Shown: positions 41,244-42,056 of the stretch, one piece after another
Numbering within the stretch: position 1 is the first letter of the stretch
How the letters are laid out: every line of letters begins with the position of its first letter
NCBI GenBank assembly: GCA_002479485.1
Contig: DLNM01000001.1
Coordinates: 1 to 42,056, forward strand
Direction: 5' to 3'
DNA length: 42,056 nt
Source: Firmicutes bacterium UBA7510
GTDB lineage: Bacteria; Bacillota; Clostridia; Tissierellales; Sedimentibacteraceae
The notes under the pieces: generated by a model
What the model saw: the letters and a program-made list of their open reading frames with translations, nothing else
Database searches by the model: none
Told to the model about the DNA's origin: nothing
Made by a program: the position numbers and the translations under genes

Positions 41244-41389
41244 GTCTAACGTCTCTGTGTTCACGACGTCGCTGAACCGAACTTCATAGCTAGACCGTCT
41301 TGACGGTGGTCAAACCCGGTGAAGTGATATGGTCTGACTTGTCTTATCAACGTTCCCTCTAAGACCCTTGCGTGAACATGTTGTTATGT
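41244..41389 (-). repeat. attC-like site B (complete, 146 bp)
   Basis: The ends are GTCTAAC (41244-41250) and GTTATGT (41383-41389). Inner inverted arms are TGTTCACG (41258-41265) and CGTGAACA (41371-41378). A central hairpin ACCGTC-TT-GACGGT is present. The GTCTAAC end is complementary to the GTTAGAC end of site A; GTTATGT is nearly complementary to the other end of site A (ACATAAT). Confidence 0.8.
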
Positions 41390-41467
41390 GTAGGACTAAT
41401 GTAAGCTACTTGGCTATCCAATTTTATTTTATAATTTTAACAACTTTATTTTATGCTCATAATAGGT

Positions 41468-42016
41468 TTACTCATTTGATAGTAAAAGCAATTTTTTTGT
41501 AGTGCTGGCATTCCTAATTGTTACGTTATTGTTCACTGAGGAACTTGCGATTTTATACCATCTCGTTTTTGATAATGTAGCCCTTGGTGCAGACCAGAAA
41601 ATAACATTTTTATAGTAATCAACCTGTTCATATTCTGGTTTAGCATCTCCAACTGCCTTATATACTTCTTCAACAGTAATGGGTGAAATAAGGAAGATAG
41701 CCTGATGTATTACTTCTTTATCAGACTTTATATCCCACCATTTGGGTGAGTTATCCAAGGCCTCCAATAATTCTTTTAGTGAAATGATTGCCACAGGAAC
41801 ACTTATCATAAATCTTTCTTCCATGATTACTTTACACAGATTGATTATTTTGTCTTTATCAATAATATCACTGAAAAAAAGAACATTTCCACTGTTGATA
41901 TAGGTACTAACATCTAAAAAACCTACATCTTCAAATGCAATTTTTAATAAGGGCATTGATACTTTATTTTTTCCGCTAATATTTATGCCACGTAAAAGAG
42001 CAATATATTTTTCCAA
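41468..42016 (-). CDS. DUF1697 protein
   Basis: The 182-aa protein starts with TTG, supported by GGAGGTG seven bases upstream. It begins with the family signature EKYIALLRGINISGKNKVSM, followed by LLKIAFEDVGFLDVSTYINS and GNVLFF. The C-terminus SKTRWYKIASSSVNNNVTIR then NASTTKKLL is also conserved. The family is widespread and uncharacterised; a nucleic-acid-related role has been suggested but not shown. It lies directly before attC-like site B, so its cassette probably starts beyond the window edge. Confidence 0.9.
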   Translation of the reverse strand: MEKYIALLRGINISGKNKVSMPLLKIAFEDVGFLDVSTYINSGNVLFFSDIIDKDKIINLCKVIMEERFMISVPVAIISLKELLEALDNSPKWWDIKSDKEVIHQAIFLISPITVEEVYKAVGDAKPEYEQVDYYKNVIFWSAPRATLSKTRWYKIASSSVNNNVTIRNASTTKKLLLLSNE

Positions 42017-42056
42017 TCCAAAACACCTCCGTCAAATATAAACTTGCTAATACTTG

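Noticed and set aside
40097..41389. The 145-bp repeats as ends of an insertion sequence or MITE
   Set aside because: There is no transposase, the outermost bases differ between copies, and they covary across the unit. That pattern is opposite to constant terminal inverted repeats.

Overview
The window is low-GC DNA from an endospore-forming anaerobic Firmicute of the class Clostridia. The evidence is a csp-csp-sleC spore-germination operon, a CotF-like coat protein, a T-box leader before glyS, an NhaC-type antiporter, DUF4179 anti-sigma signalling and strong GGAGG ribosome binding sites. No rRNA, tRNA, CRISPR array or intact transposase was seen. Both Csp proteases keep a full catalytic triad, unlike the C. 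difficile CspC pseudoprotease, so the source is probably outside Peptostreptococcaceae. The genus cannot be fixed from the sequence alone.

Layout. Positions 1-7.7 kb: a soluble chemoreceptor-like protein fused to a solute-binding domain, ndk, two divergent ECF sigma systems (one membrane-anchored with a stalk-domain partner, one with a DUF4179 anti-sigma factor), DUF1847 and a nitroreductase. Positions 7.9-19.2 kb: small membrane proteins, a DUF2935 ferritin-like protein, a CotF-like coat protein, the germination operon (85-aa ORF, two Csp proteases, SleC) behind a sigma-E-like promoter, and an M1-peptidase lipoprotein. Positions 19.3-25.4 kb: an FMN alpha-hydroxy-acid oxidase family enzyme, T-box/glyS, a frameshifted Nudix gene, a flavodoxin-like protein and nhaC. 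Positions 25.4-30.3 kb: accessory genes, including an MFS efflux pump preceded by a 14-codon leader peptide and alternative stem-loops that look like ribosome-mediated attenuation.

Positions 30-42 kb are the most unusual part. About fifteen short, functionally unrelated genes and relics all lie on the minus strand: acetyltransferases, an APH-like kinase, PPOX-type flavoprotein, HAD phosphatase, DUF3795, MazG-like, methyltransferase, TIR-domain protein, DUF1697 and orphan ORFs. They are punctuated by copies of a repeat. The two complete copies (about 145 bp, 40097-40240 and 41244-41389) are nearly identical except at their outermost seven bases. Those end bases have the RYYYAAC / GTTRRRY form and are complementary across the intervening TIR gene. 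This is the signature of integron gene cassettes and attC recombination sites. Four partial copies occur further left. No integron integrase is in the window, so this is either the distal part of a chromosomal integron or an integrase-less attC cluster, which would be unexpected in a Clostridia genome.

The window is rich in broken genes: nine relics or frameshifts, most in the accessory regions. A second family of conserved leaders precedes several cassette genes, and a short hairpin element with a TGTCAAC loop recurs at three places.
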